From assembly GCA_963643985.1 (NCBI GenBank), contig CAVINP010000009.1:1-33034 (forward strand): a DNA stretch of 33,034 bases, in the 5' to 3' direction. Of this stretch, positions 1 through 8,711 are shown one piece after another. Both the position numbers and the translations under genes were made by a program. The notes under the pieces were generated by a model. The model was not told where the DNA came from. It saw nothing but the letters and a program-made list of their open reading frames with translations, and searched no databases. Source of the DNA: SFTH01 sp963643985. Its GTDB lineage: Bacteria; Bacillota; Clostridia; Christensenellales; Aristaeellaceae. The stretch's first letter is position 1, and each line of letters begins with the position of its first letter.

Positions 1-46
1 TTGCTTTGCCCTTCGGACTACCTCTGCTTGTACCCGGTGTTTTCAC
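1..46 (-). CDS. 5' end of unidentified gene controlled by a T-box (partial)
   Basis: Only the first 15 codons are in the window. On the minus strand a GAGGAGG ribosome binding site (58-52) lies 5 nt upstream of a GTG start at 46-44, and the frame stays open to the edge, reading M-K-T-P-G-T-S-R-G-S-P-K-G-K-A. The gene sits directly behind a T-box leader, so by the known behaviour of that riboswitch it should encode an aminoacyl-tRNA synthetase or an amino-acid biosynthesis or transport protein. The basic, Ser/Gly-rich N-terminus does not match any synthetase start I recognise, so the product is left unnamed. The GTG two bases upstream is followed at once by TGA and cannot be the start. Confidence 0.55.
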   Translation of the reverse strand, partial: MKTPGTSRGSPKGKA

Positions 47-75
47 ACTATCCTCCTCAAATTCGGGATACGCCA

Positions 76-108
76 AAACAAAAAACTCCGCCCCGTGCAG
101 GGGCGAAG
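76..108 (-). terminator. T-box intrinsic terminator
   Basis: On the minus strand CGCCCC (105-100) pairs with GGGGCG (94-89) around a 5-nt loop. It is followed by a T-rich tract (85-76) interrupted by one G. It lies just after the T-box core and forms the off-state of the riboswitch. Confidence 0.9.
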
Positions 109-299
109 ATATGCTTCGCGGTACCACCTTGCTTATTGCTCTTGCGCTCTGTAACGGGAGCACCCGACAAAATTACGCAGAAAATGCTTCTCTTGCAAAA
201 CTCGGGAGGCCGGAGCCGCTCTGATCCGCCGCGCATCTTGCAGCCGTGGGACGCGCTCTCTGAGGGCAGAAGGCAAAACAGCTTTCTCCGTCATCGTTC
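76..299 (-). promoter_or_regulatory. T-box riboswitch leader
   Basis: The minus strand carries the T-box core AAGGTGGTACCGCG (130-117), which pairs with the acceptor end of uncharged tRNA. It is followed directly by an intrinsic terminator (108-76). Upstream in the RNA are a GACGGAGAAAGC start of stem I and an AGAGAG motif, both typical of T-box stem I. Uncharged tRNA would stabilise the antiterminator and allow transcription of the gene at 46. I could not fix the specifier codon with confidence: the GC-rich stretch near 211-195 offers several codons (GCT, CTC, TCC, CGG, GGC). Confidence 0.93.
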
Positions 300-305
300 C
301 GTTTC

Positions 306-333
306 ATTATAACAGAACGGGGTAAAAATGCAA
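306..333 (-). promoter_or_regulatory. Sigma-A promoter of the T-box transcript
   Basis: Minus-strand -35 TTGCAT (333-328), 16-bp spacer, and a consensus -10 TATAAT (311-306). The predicted transcript starts near 299, immediately before stem I of the T-box, which supports the call. Confidence 0.8.
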
Positions 334-388
334 GTGAAGTTTTGGGGATGTAAATTTCTTGCAAGTGGTGCAAATTCGCTCGGATATA

Positions 389-397
389 TGCTATAAT
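389..397 (+). promoter_or_regulatory. Extended -10 promoter of the yicC-pyrR operon
   Basis: TGCTATAAT (389-397) is an extended -10 element with a perfect TATAAT hexamer. A clear -35 is not visible at 17-bp spacing, which is usual for extended -10 promoters. It sits 36 bp before the yicC start and is the only good plus-strand promoter found ahead of the long housekeeping operon. Confidence 0.75.
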
Positions 398-433
398 ACA
401 TACTAGGATATTATTCTGGAGGCATTGTAGCAT

Positions 434-1303
434 ATGCTGAGTATGACCGGCTACGGCCGTGCGGCTGCGGAGCTGGACGGACGGCAGCTCACCATAGAGA
501 TAAAGAGCGTCAACCACCGCTTCCTGGACATATCGTTCAGGATGCCCCGCAACCTGATGTTCCTGGAGGATGACGCACGCAAGATCATATCCGCGCGTCT
601 TGCCCGCGGCCATGTGGACGTATTTTTCACCTATCGCAACCTGAGAAGCGATGCCAGGGTCGTCACCTGCGACCGCGCCCTCTTTGATGCCTACGCTGCG
701 GCATTGGAGCAGCTGACGGGCGGCGATCTTCAGGACGACCGCACGCTGATGAACATCGCCCGGATGCCCGACGTACTGACTGTGACCGAGGCCGATGAGG
801 ATCAGGATGCCCTGCGCAAACTGCTGGGCATGGCCCTTTCCGCGGCACTCGATGCGCTCTGCGTGATGCGTGAACGAGAGGGCTGCGAGATGAAGCGCGA
901 TCTGGCTTCGCGCATAGATCACATTGAGGAGATGACCTGCGCCATCGAAGAGCGCTATCCCGAGACGGTTGAGGCCTATAAGCAGCGCTTGCGTGCCGCC
1001 ATCGAGGAATTGGTGGGGCAGGATGTGGACGAGACGCGCCTGTTGACCGAGGTGGCCGTGATGGCCGATCGCAGCGCCATCGCCGAGGAGACCGTGCGTC
1101 TGCACGCCCATGTGGCGCAGCTGCGCGAGTGTCTGGAAAAGGCCGAGCCGGTGGGTCGCAGGCTGGATTTCCTGGTACAGGAGCTCAACCGCGAGGTGAA
1201 CACCATCTCTTCCAAATCCCAGGACGTGCCGATTACGCAGCTGGTCATTGCCATGAAGGCCGAGATTGAGAAGCTGCGCGAACAGCTGCAGAACGTCGAG
1301 TAA
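434..1303 (+). CDS. yicC: YicC family endoribonuclease
   Basis: 289 aa, the usual length for the family. The N-terminus MLSMTGYGRA matches the family signature SMTGYG. The C-terminal DUF1732-like domain (about 207-289) shows IAEETVRL, GRRLDFLVQELNRE, NTISSK and a final EIEKLREQLQNVE, all characteristic. E. coli YicC is known as an endoribonuclease involved in RNA turnover; its role in Firmicutes is less defined. The start follows a GGAGG (418-422) by 11 nt. It opens a co-directional block and precedes gmk by 72 bp. The small remA gene that often lies between yicC and gmk in Firmicutes is absent, as the gap is too short to hold it. Confidence 0.94.
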   Translation: MLSMTGYGRAAAELDGRQLTIEIKSVNHRFLDISFRMPRNLMFLEDDARKIISARLARGHVDVFFTYRNLRSDARVVTCDRALFDAYAAALEQLTGGDLQDDRTLMNIARMPDVLTVTEADEDQDALRKLLGMALSAALDALCVMREREGCEMKRDLASRIDHIEEMTCAIEERYPETVEAYKQRLRAAIEELVGQDVDETRLLTEVAVMADRSAIAEETVRLHAHVAQLRECLEKAEPVGRRLDFLVQELNREVNTISSKSQDVPITQLVIAMKAEIEKLREQLQNVE

Positions 1304-1375
1304 GCCTGAACAGCGCGGTACGATATCCCGCGATAACATACATAATCGTATATAATAGGAAGAAGGATACTGCTT

Positions 1376-2014
1376 ATGGCCAAGCGCGGCATGCTGTTTG
1401 TGATTTCCGGCCCTGCAGGCGCAGGAAAGTCCGCCATCGTGAAGAACCTGCTCAGCAAACATCCCGACGTACAGATTTCCGTCTCCTGCACCACGCGTGC
1501 ACCCCGCCCCGGCGAGATCAACGGCGTGCATTATCACTTTGTCAGCGACGAACGCTTTGACGAGCTGGTGGCGCAGGATGCCTTCTATGAGTGGGCGCAC
1601 GTGCACCAGAACCGCTACGGCACGCTCAAGAGCGTCGTGGCCGAGCAGCTCGATCAGGGTCACGACCTGATTCTGGAGATCGACGTGCAGGGTTGCAGGC
1701 AGGTGCTCGAACAGGACGCGAGTGCCGTGGGCATTTTCGTCTGTCCGCCCAGCCGCAGGAACCTCGAAAAGCGGCTGCGGGATCGCGGCACCGAGAGCGA
1801 GGAATCCATCCGTGTGCGCCTGAACAATGTGGCGGGCGAGGTCGCCACGGCCTATCAGTACCAATACGTGATCGTGCATCAGGACTGGGACGATGTCCCC
1901 AATGCGCAGGACATTGCGGTCGAAGACGTATACGCCATCATCACCGCAAAGCGTCTGGAGCGTGCGCGGCAGGAGGACTTCCTGGACAAGCTCTCTGCCG
2001 AACTGAGGTCCTGA
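1376..2014 (+). CDS. gmk: Guanylate kinase
   Basis: 212 aa. It phosphorylates GMP (and dGMP) to the diphosphate with ATP, an essential purine step. The P-loop is G12-P-A-G-A-G-K-S19, with Ala where most relatives have Ser at the third place. The GMP-binding segment follows, with S-C-T-T-R-A-P-R-P-G-E near 37-47, then G-x-H-Y-x-F and the EIDVQG element near 101-106. A purine-rich AGAAGGA lies 9-10 nt before the ATG. The order yicC-gmk-rpoZ-coaBC-priA is the classical Firmicutes cluster, which supports orthology. Confidence 0.97.
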   Translation: MAKRGMLFVISGPAGAGKSAIVKNLLSKHPDVQISVSCTTRAPRPGEINGVHYHFVSDERFDELVAQDAFYEWAHVHQNRYGTLKSVVAEQLDQGHDLILEIDVQGCRQVLEQDASAVGIFVCPPSRRNLEKRLRDRGTESEESIRVRLNNVAGEVATAYQYQYVIVHQDWDDVPNAQDIAVEDVYAIITAKRLERARQEDFLDKLSAELRS

Positions 2015-2052
2015 TTTCACATATTTTTCCGTTGTGAGGAGGATGAAGCATT

Positions 2053-2271
2053 ATGATGACTGAACCGCCTATTGGCGAACTTTTGAGCAAGGTAGACTGC
2101 AGCTACACGCTGGCCGTGGAGGCCTCCAAGCGTGCCCGCGAACTGATCGGAGGCAGCATGCCGCTGATCGATACCAAGGATTCCAACCCGCTGTCCATCG
2201 CCATCGAGGAGATCAACCGTGGCCTGATCACCTATTCCCGCGATGAAACGGTCGACAGTGAGGAAGAATGA
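2053..2271 (+). CDS. rpoZ: DNA-directed RNA polymerase omega subunit
   Basis: 72 aa, a normal size for Firmicutes omega. Recognisable family features are an N-terminal P-P-I-G-E-L-L-x-K-V-D-x-x-Y-x-L-A-V-E-A-S-K-R-A-R segment, then NPLSIAIEEINRG and an acidic tail. Omega assists assembly and stability of RNA polymerase by binding beta-prime. A GAGGAGG at 2036-2042 precedes the ATG at 2053 by 10 nt; an ATG abutting that Shine-Dalgarno sequence runs into a stop after five codons and is not the start. Its place between gmk and coaBC is conserved in the phylum. Confidence 0.95.
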   Translation: MMTEPPIGELLSKVDCSYTLAVEASKRARELIGGSMPLIDTKDSNPLSIAIEEINRGLITYSRDETVDSEEE

Positions 2272-2307
2272 ACTCGTTTTAAAACGACATAGCTCCTGCA
2301 TTCAATG

Positions 2308-2358
2308 CGAAAACCCGACTTTGCGCACCCTCAAAACGCGAAAAGATACGGTTTTCGC
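2308..2358 (+). other. Alternative hairpins between rpoZ and coaBC
   Basis: GCGAAAA (2338-2344) and TTTTCGC (2352-2358) form a perfect 7-bp hairpin with a 7-nt loop. An upstream GCGAAAAC (2308-2315) could instead pair with GTTTTCGC (2351-2358). The structure lies 30 nt before the coaBC start. It lacks a clean T-tract, so it may stabilise or partly separate transcripts rather than terminate; this is inference. Confidence 0.4.
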
Positions 2359-2387
2359 TTGTTGTGCTTGTAAAGAGGATATGACAT

Positions 2388-3578
2388 ATGCTCGAAAATA
2401 AACATATCGTGCTGGGCGTGACGGGCGGCATTGCGGCCTACAAGGCCTGCGATCTGCTGAGCCGTTTGAGAAAGCAGGGCGCCGAGGTGCGCGTGGTGAT
2501 GACAGAAGCCGCCACGCAGTTTGTCTCGCCGCTCAGCTTTGAGACCCTCAGCGGGCATCAGGCGTACACCGACAGTTTTGACCGCCGCTACGAGATCGGC
2601 CATGTGGCGCTGGCCAAATGGGCAGACCTGATGATCGTGGCACCGGCCACCGCCGACTGCATGGGCAAGTATGCCTGCGGTATCGCCGATGACCTGCTCT
2701 CGACCACGCTCTGCGCCATGCGCGGCAAGGTGCTGCTTGCACCCGCGATGAATTCGGGCATGTGGAAAAGCCCCGCCGTACAGGCGAACTATGCAACACT
2801 GAAGTCGCGCGGTACGTATTTTGTCGGCCCCGAGTCCGGCCATCTGGCCTGCGGGGAGGATGACATCGGCCGCATGTCCGAGCCGCAGACCATCGTCGAG
2901 GCGGCGTGCAAGCTGCTCTGCCCCAAACGTGATCTGCTCGGGCTGCGCCTGCTGGTGACAGCCGGGCCGACGGTCGAGCGGATCGACCCCGTGCGCTACA
3001 TCACCAACCGCTCCACCGGCAAGATGGGCTATGCCATCGCCGAGGCGGCGCGGGATCGCGGTGCGGACGTGGTGCTGGTCTCCGGGCCGACCGCGCTTGC
3101 GCAGCCGACCGGAGTGAACTTTATCGGCATCACCTCCTGCGGCGAACTGCACGACGCGGTGCTTGCACAGGCGCAGCAGGCTGATATCGTGATACAGGCG
3201 GCCGCACCTGCGGACTTCACGCCCGAAACCTGTGCTGCGGGCAAAATCAAAAAGACGGGCGAGGGCATGACGCTGCACCTTGTGAATACGCCCGATATCG
3301 CCAAAGAACTGGGGCTTCGCAAGCGGGCAGGACAGACGCTGGTGGCTTTTGCCGCCGAGACGGATAACGTTATCGAAAACGCCCGCGGCAAGCTGATCAA
3401 AAAGAATGCCGACATGGTCGTGGCCAACGATGTCAGCCGTACGGACGCGGGTTTCGGCACGGACACGAACATCGTCACGCTGATCACGGCCTTCGATGCG
3501 AGATCGCTTGAGATCATGGGCAAGCGCGACGTGGCCGATGCCATACTTGACCGCGTACTGGAGCTGCGGCAGGTATGA
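2388..3578 (+). CDS. coaBC: Bifunctional phosphopantothenoylcysteine decarboxylase/synthetase
   Basis: 396 aa, full length for the fused enzyme. CoaB joins cysteine to 4'-phosphopantothenate with CTP, and CoaC decarboxylates the product with FMN, two steps to coenzyme A. The N-terminal CoaC half shows VTGGIAAYK, catalytic His72 in GHVALAKWAD, the P-A-M-N motif (119-122) and the flap Cys155 in LACGEDDIGRM. The C-terminal CoaB half shows TAGPT (191-195), ITNRSTGKMG (205-214), A-A-P-A-D-F and K-I-K-K. The last motif block reads AAPADF rather than the common AAVADF, a mild change. It overlaps priA by 4 bp (ATGA), implying translational coupling. Confidence 0.97.
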   Translation: MLENKHIVLGVTGGIAAYKACDLLSRLRKQGAEVRVVMTEAATQFVSPLSFETLSGHQAYTDSFDRRYEIGHVALAKWADLMIVAPATADCMGKYACGIADDLLSTTLCAMRGKVLLAPAMNSGMWKSPAVQANYATLKSRGTYFVGPESGHLACGEDDIGRMSEPQTIVEAACKLLCPKRDLLGLRLLVTAGPTVERIDPVRYITNRSTGKMGYAIAEAARDRGADVVLVSGPTALAQPTGVNFIGITSCGELHDAVLAQAQQADIVIQAAAPADFTPETCAAGKIKKTGEGMTLHLVNTPDIAKELGLRKRAGQTLVAFAAETDNVIENARGKLIKKNADMVVANDVSRTDAGFGTDTNIVTLITAFDARSLEIMGKRDVADAILDRVLELRQV

Positions 3579-5806
3579 TGCAATACGCAAACGTCGTCGT
3601 CGATCTCTCGGCGGGAGCGCTGGATCGCCTGTTCTCCTATCGCGTGCCGGAGGGCATGCAGGTTGACGCGGGCTATCAGGTGCTCGTGCCCTTCGGTCGG
3701 CGGCAGCTGAGCGGCTTTGTCGTGAGCCTGTCGGCCGAGAGTGACGTACCCGAGGAAAAAGTAAAGCCGCTGATCGCCGCGATGCAGACTTATCCGGTGA
3801 TACTGCCGGAGATGATGCGCCTGGCGGACTGGATACACGGCAGGTATCTGTGCAATCTGGTCGATGCGCTGCGGCTGATGATACCCTCCGAACTGCGCAA
3901 CGGCCGCGTGCGCGAGCTGACAAAGCGCTATGCCCGCCTGCTGCTGACGGACGAACAGATTTCAGCCTATATAAAGGCACATGGCCGCGCCAAACGGCAG
4001 ATCGAAATACTGGAGACGCTGCGTGAGAGGGGCGACAGACCAACGGCCGAACTGGAGGCCGGGGCACTTCGGGCACTGGTTCAGAACGGCGTGGTGGCCA
4101 TCGAGGAGATCGAGACCCGCCGAACGCCCCTGTCGCTGCGCGGCGGGAGCGGTTGCGGCGATTTTGAACTGATGCCCGGCCAGCAACGCGCGGTGGATGC
4201 GGTGTGCACGGCCATGGACGGCGGAGGCGGGCGTTTCCTGCTCAGCGGCGTGACCGGCAGCGGCAAGACCGAGGTCTACATACACATCATCCGCCACGCA
4301 CTCTCAAAGGGGCTGGGCGCCGTTGTTCTTGTGCCGGAGATCGCGCTCACGCCGCAGATGGTGTCGTGGTTCCGCGAACGCTTCGGCGACACGGCCGCGG
4401 TGCTGCATTCAGGGCTGTCTGCGGGGGAAAAGTTTGACGAGTGGCGGCGCATACGCTTCGGCGAGGCCCGCGTGGTGGTGGGCGCACGCAGCGCGATATT
4501 TGCGCCGATGGAACATATCGGTGTGATCATCGTGGACGAGGAGCACGAGAGCGCATACCAATCCGAGAGCAGGCCGCGCTACGATGCGCGTGAGGTGGCC
4601 TGGCATCGCGCTGCGGAGAACCATGCCGCACTGGTGCTGGGCAGCGCCACGCCGTCCATCAACAGCTTCATGCGCACGCTTCCCGGTGTTCGCCCCGAGA
4701 ACCGTCTGGAACTGCTGGAGCTGCGCACGCGCGTGAAAAACCGCCCCATGCCCGAGGTTGAAGTGGTGGACATGAGGGGCGAATTTGAGCGCGGCAACCA
4801 TTCCATATTTTCGGCGCGGCTGGTTGAAGCGACACGAAACTGCCTGGACGCGGGCAATCAGGCGATGTTCTTCATTAACCTCCGCGGTTATTCGCGCTTT
4901 GTCTCCTGCCGCAAGTGCGGCTACGTGGTCAAGTGCTCGCAGTGCGACGTGTCCATGACCTATCACAAGACGGAGAACTTGCTCAAGTGCCACTACTGCG
5001 GCAACACCATGCCGCCGCCCAAGGCCTGCCCCCGGTGCGGCAGTACCTATATCAAGTATTTCGGCGCGGGTACGCAGAAGGTGGCCGAGGAGGCGCAGCG
5101 CTACTTTCCCGAGGCCCGCATACTGCGCATGGACATGGACAGCACGCGCGGCAAGGATGCGCACGAGAAGATATTCCGCAGCTTTTCATCGGGCGAAGCC
5201 AATCTGCTCATCGGCACGCAGATGATCGCCAAGGGGCTGGATTTTCCGAACGTGACGCTCGTGGGCGTGATTGCCGCGGACATGACGCTGAATCTGCCGG
5301 ACTACCGCAGCACGGAGCGCACGTTTCAGCTGCTGACGCAGATGGCGGGCCGCGCGGGTCGCGCCGACAAACCCGGAACGGTGATCGTGCAGACCTACAA
5401 TCCCGAGCATTACGGCGTGAAGCTGGCCGCGGCGCAGGATTTTCGCGCCTTCTATCAGAAGGAGAGCGCCTATCGCCGCAGCGCACTCTATCCGCCGTTT
5501 ACGCAGATCGCGCGGCTGGTGTATTCCGGCAAGGAAAAGGATGCCGTCTGTGCGGCGGCCGAGGCGGACGCAGAGGAACTGAATGCCTGGTTTGACGAGA
5601 CGGGCATGCGATCTCAGCTGGTGCAGCTTCGGGCCGTGGAGGCGCCGATGGGGCTGCTGCGCGGCGAGTACCGCTGGCAGCTGTTCATGAAGCTCTACTT
5701 CAAGGGCGACATGGAGGCCGTCTGCCGCAGAATGCAGGAGATGGCCGACCGTGCGCCGGACGGCGTTCGCGCGGAGCTTGAAATCAATCCCGTCAATCTG
5801 TACTGA
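3575..5806 (+). CDS. priA: Primosomal protein N' (replication restart helicase PriA)
   Basis: 743 aa. PriA is a 3'-5' superfamily 2 helicase that reloads the replisome at stalled forks. The N-terminal 3'-end-binding domain covers about 1-105. The helicase has Walker A GVTGSGKTE (225-233), Walker B D-E-E-H (321-324) and a C-terminal Q-M-A-G-R-A-G-R motif (589-596). Eight zinc-binding cysteines occur in four CxxC pairs at 445/448, 454/457, 472/475 and 485/488, as expected. The ATG overlaps the coaBC stop. All catalytic and zinc residues seem present, so the protein should be active. Confidence 0.98.
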   Translation: MMQYANVVVDLSAGALDRLFSYRVPEGMQVDAGYQVLVPFGRRQLSGFVVSLSAESDVPEEKVKPLIAAMQTYPVILPEMMRLADWIHGRYLCNLVDALRLMIPSELRNGRVRELTKRYARLLLTDEQISAYIKAHGRAKRQIEILETLRERGDRPTAELEAGALRALVQNGVVAIEEIETRRTPLSLRGGSGCGDFELMPGQQRAVDAVCTAMDGGGGRFLLSGVTGSGKTEVYIHIIRHALSKGLGAVVLVPEIALTPQMVSWFRERFGDTAAVLHSGLSAGEKFDEWRRIRFGEARVVVGARSAIFAPMEHIGVIIVDEEHESAYQSESRPRYDAREVAWHRAAENHAALVLGSATPSINSFMRTLPGVRPENRLELLELRTRVKNRPMPEVEVVDMRGEFERGNHSIFSARLVEATRNCLDAGNQAMFFINLRGYSRFVSCRKCGYVVKCSQCDVSMTYHKTENLLKCHYCGNTMPPPKACPRCGSTYIKYFGAGTQKVAEEAQRYFPEARILRMDMDSTRGKDAHEKIFRSFSSGEANLLIGTQMIAKGLDFPNVTLVGVIAADMTLNLPDYRSTERTFQLLTQMAGRAGRADKPGTVIVQTYNPEHYGVKLAAAQDFRAFYQKESAYRRSALYPPFTQIARLVYSGKEKDAVCAAAEADAEELNAWFDETGMRSQLVQLRAVEAPMGLLRGEYRWQLFMKLYFKGDMEAVCRRMQEMADRAPDGVRAELEINPVNLY

Positions 5807-5830
5807 TATTACCCTCAAGGAGGCTGTTAT

Positions 5831-6313
5831 ATGGCAATTCGCAAAATCGTGAAGCTGGGTGAGGACGACATACTCAGAAAGCACTGCCGCAAGGTGGACA
5901 AATTCGATAAGCGTCTGGGCGTACTGCTGGACGATATGGCAGAGACGCTCTACGATGCGGACGGCGCGGGTCTGGCGGCACCGCAGGTGGGCATACTCAA
6001 GCGGGCCGTAGTCATCGACGTGGGGGAGGGACTGATCGAGCTGGTCAATCCGGAAATCCTCTCGAGCGAGGGCGAACAGATGTGCATCGAAGGCTGCCTG
6101 TCCGTGCCCGGCCGCCGCGGCCGCGTGCTGCGCCCGGAAAAGGTGCGCGTGCATGCGCAGGACCGCAAGGGCCGTCACATCGAACTGGAGGGCGAGGGCT
6201 TTCTGGCCAACGCCATCTGCCATGAGCTGGACCATCTGGACGGCATCATCTATGTGGACAAGATGATCGAAGACGTGACCGACAAGTATCAGGATGAAGA
6301 GGAGCAGGGCTGA
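5831..6313 (+). CDS. def: Peptide deformylase
   Basis: 160 aa. It removes the formyl group from the N-terminal methionine of new proteins using a bound metal. All three active-site motifs are intact: GAGLAAPQVG (45-54), E-G-C-L-S (87-91) with the metal-ligand Cys89, and HELDH (131-135) with two metal-ligand His and the catalytic Glu. AGGAGG lies 8-9 nt before the ATG. The TGA stop overlaps the fmt ATG by one base, so production of the formylating and deformylating enzymes is coupled. Confidence 0.98.
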   Translation: MAIRKIVKLGEDDILRKHCRKVDKFDKRLGVLLDDMAETLYDADGAGLAAPQVGILKRAVVIDVGEGLIELVNPEILSSEGEQMCIEGCLSVPGRRGRVLRPEKVRVHAQDRKGRHIELEGEGFLANAICHELDHLDGIIYVDKMIEDVTDKYQDEEEQG

Positions 6314-7245
6314 TGCGCATCGTATTTATGGGAACACCGGAGTTCGCCGTGCCGTCACTGTGCGCACTGGCGAAGTCCGAACATGAGGTCGTGGGCGTGA
6401 TCACCCAACCCGACCGCCCCGCGGGGCGCGGCAAGAAGCTGACGGCCTGTCCGGTGAAGCTGCAGGCGCAGGCACTGGGGCTGAACGTCTACCAGTTTGA
6501 ACGCCTCAAGAAACCCGAGGGCGTGGCATGTCTGAAGGAACTTGCGCCGGACCTGGTGGTCACGGCGGCGTTCGGCCAGATACTGACCGCCGAACTGCTC
6601 TCAATTCCGCGCTACGGCACGGTCAACGTGCACGCCTCACTGTTGCCTGCGCACCGCGGTTCCGCGCCGATCAATCAGAGCATACTGATGGGCGACGAGA
6701 TTGCCGGTGTCACCACCATGCTTACCGATGTGGGCATGGACACGGGTGATATGCTGCTCAAGGCCGAGACGAAGATCGGCGAAACGGAGACGGCAGGCGA
6801 GCTGACGCAGCGCCTGTCCGAAATGGGCGCAAACCTTCTGATCGAAACGCTTCGGGGCTATCCCTTCGGCGACATAAAGCCCGTGCCCCAGGACGAGACA
6901 CTGGCGACCTACGAACCCATGCTCTCCCGCGAAGCCGCCCAAATCGACTGGACGATGAGTGCCGAGGCAATTTCGCGCCGCATCCGTGCATTCAATCCCT
7001 GGCCCTGCGCATGGACGGATACGCCCAACGGCCGCATGAAGCTGTATCTGGCAAGGCCGGTTCCGGCCGAGGGCGAAGCTCCCTGCGGCAGCGTGACCGT
7101 GGCAGACGCCAAGCGCGGACTGATGATTGCCTGCGGCGAGGGCTGGCTGGAAGTGCTCGAGATGCAGATGCCGGGCGCAAAGAAGATGGGCGCACGCGAC
7201 TATCTGCGCGGCAAGAGCATTCCCGTAGGCACAATTCTGAACTGA
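6313..7245 (+). CDS. fmt: Methionyl-tRNA formyltransferase
   Basis: 310 aa. It formylates Met-tRNA(fMet) with 10-formyl-tetrahydrofolate for translation initiation. The N-terminus MRIVFMGTPEFAVPSL is the family hallmark. The catalytic triad is visible as N105 and H107 in NVHASLLPAHRGSAPI and D143 in GMDTGD. The C-terminal OB-fold region (about 205-310) contains R-R-I-R-A-F-N-P-W-P, which is also characteristic. It starts within the def stop codon and is followed 20 bp later by rsmB. Confidence 0.98.
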   Translation: MRIVFMGTPEFAVPSLCALAKSEHEVVGVITQPDRPAGRGKKLTACPVKLQAQALGLNVYQFERLKKPEGVACLKELAPDLVVTAAFGQILTAELLSIPRYGTVNVHASLLPAHRGSAPINQSILMGDEIAGVTTMLTDVGMDTGDMLLKAETKIGETETAGELTQRLSEMGANLLIETLRGYPFGDIKPVPQDETLATYEPMLSREAAQIDWTMSAEAISRRIRAFNPWPCAWTDTPNGRMKLYLARPVPAEGEAPCGSVTVADAKRGLMIACGEGWLEVLEMQMPGAKKMGARDYLRGKSIPVGTILN

Positions 7246-7265
7246 CAAGAGAGGCATAAAGCCGC

Positions 7266-8711
7266 ATGGATAAAAGATACAACAAGCCCCGCACGCCCGG
7301 GCGCGAGGCGGGTGCAAAGCATGACAACAGCCGCAGACCCATCAGACAGAACAAGCCGTTCAAGCCGCAGGGGCCTTCCGCACGTGACGTGGCACTGCGG
7401 GCGTTCCGTGATGTATCCCGCAGCGGCGCGTATGCCGCGCAGGCACTGGACCGCAAACTGCGCGATGCCCAGCTCTCGGATGCGGACCGCCGTCTGGCGG
7501 CGAGCCTGTTCTATTTCACGGTCGAAAATTGGCTGCGCATCGAAAAGCTGATCTCGACCTACCTCAAGGACAGGCCCGAGCCTGAGATTATGGAGATCAT
7601 GGACATTGCCGCGGCGCAGATACTCTTCATGGACAGGATTCCCGACCATGCCGCCGTGGACGAAGCCGTCAAGCAGACGCGCCGCGCAGGGCAGGAAAGC
7701 AAGACCAGACTGGTCAACGCCGTGCTGCGCAACCTGATCCGAGCCCGCGACGCGGGGGAGATCGCGCCGGACGAAAATGCCGATCCTGCACAGCTGCTCT
7801 CCTGGCAGTATTCCGTGAACACCGATCTGGCCAAGGCACTGATCGATGCCTACGGCGCGGAAACGGCTGCACAGATCGCCGCATGGAAACCGGCACACGC
7901 GGGGGAGAGCATTCGCCCCAACCGCATGAAGATGAGCGATGCCGAGTTCGAGGCGTGGCTGGAGCAGCAGAACCTCAAGTGGACGCGCGGCGTGGTGCCG
8001 GGCGCATACCGCGTGACGGACGGCGGCCGTCTGGCCTCGCACGAGGGTTATCGCAAGGGACTGTTCTCCATTCAGGGTGAAAGTTCCATGCTGGCGGCCA
8101 TGGCGGTTTCGCCGCGCCCCGGCATGCAGGTGCTCGATGCCTGTGCCGCACCGGGCGGCAAGACCTGCCTCATGGCGGAGATGATGCGCGGCGCGGGCCG
8201 CGTCTATGCCTGGGATCTGCACGAGCATCGCGTGGACCTGATCCGCGCGGCGGCCAAGCGGCTGGAACTTGACAACATCCGTCCGCAGGTGCGCGATGCC
8301 GCCAGGCCCAACGATGCGCTCGTGGGAACGCTCGATGCGGTGCTGGTGGACGCTCCCTGCTCCGGCGTGGGCGTGATGGCCGACAAGCCGGACATCAAGT
8401 GCCGATTCAAGGCGGAGGACGGTGTGGCGCTGGGCAAGGTTCAGGCGGCGCTTTTGGACAACTGCGCCAAGTTCGTCCGCACGGGCGGACTGCTGGTCTA
8501 TTCCACCTGCACAGTGCTGCCGATCGAGAACAGCGATCAGGTCACGGCCTTCCTGACGCGGCATCCTGAATTTGAGCCGGACACGGACGCAGGCTGGCTG
8601 CCCGAGCCGCTGAAGGACATCTATAGAGACGGCATGATACAGATACTGCCCGGCCGGGATGGCCTGGACGGCTTCTTCATTGCACGCCTGCGGCGAAAGG
8701 CGGGTATGTGA
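7266..8711 (+). CDS. rsmB: 16S rRNA (cytosine-967-C5)-methyltransferase RsmB
   Basis: 481 aa. It methylates C967 of 16S rRNA (E. coli numbering) with SAM. A basic, probably disordered tail (1-36) leads into a NusB-like RNA-binding domain (about 38-165) and then the methyltransferase domain. SAM motif I is DACAAPGGKT (291-300). The two catalytic-site cysteines are in P-C-S-G (Cys365) and S-T-C-T (Cys415), the pattern of RNA m5C methyltransferases. GAGAGG lies upstream of the ATG. The basic extension is a little longer than in many homologues. The stop codon overlaps the rlmN start. Confidence 0.96.
   Translation: MDKRYNKPRTPGREAGAKHDNSRRPIRQNKPFKPQGPSARDVALRAFRDVSRSGAYAAQALDRKLRDAQLSDADRRLAASLFYFTVENWLRIEKLISTYLKDRPEPEIMEIMDIAAAQILFMDRIPDHAAVDEAVKQTRRAGQESKTRLVNAVLRNLIRARDAGEIAPDENADPAQLLSWQYSVNTDLAKALIDAYGAETAAQIAAWKPAHAGESIRPNRMKMSDAEFEAWLEQQNLKWTRGVVPGAYRVTDGGRLASHEGYRKGLFSIQGESSMLAAMAVSPRPGMQVLDACAAPGGKTCLMAEMMRGAGRVYAWDLHEHRVDLIRAAAKRLELDNIRPQVRDAARPNDALVGTLDAVLVDAPCSGVGVMADKPDIKCRFKAEDGVALGKVQAALLDNCAKFVRTGGLLVYSTCTVLPIENSDQVTAFLTRHPEFEPDTDAGWLPEPLKDIYRDGMIQILPGRDGLDGFFIARLRRKAGM

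Noticed and set aside
1304..1375. Separate promoter before gmk (TATAAT at 1351-1356)
   Set aside because: The hexamer is perfect, but there is no -35 at proper spacing and no TG extension; it may be chance in a short AT-rich gap.
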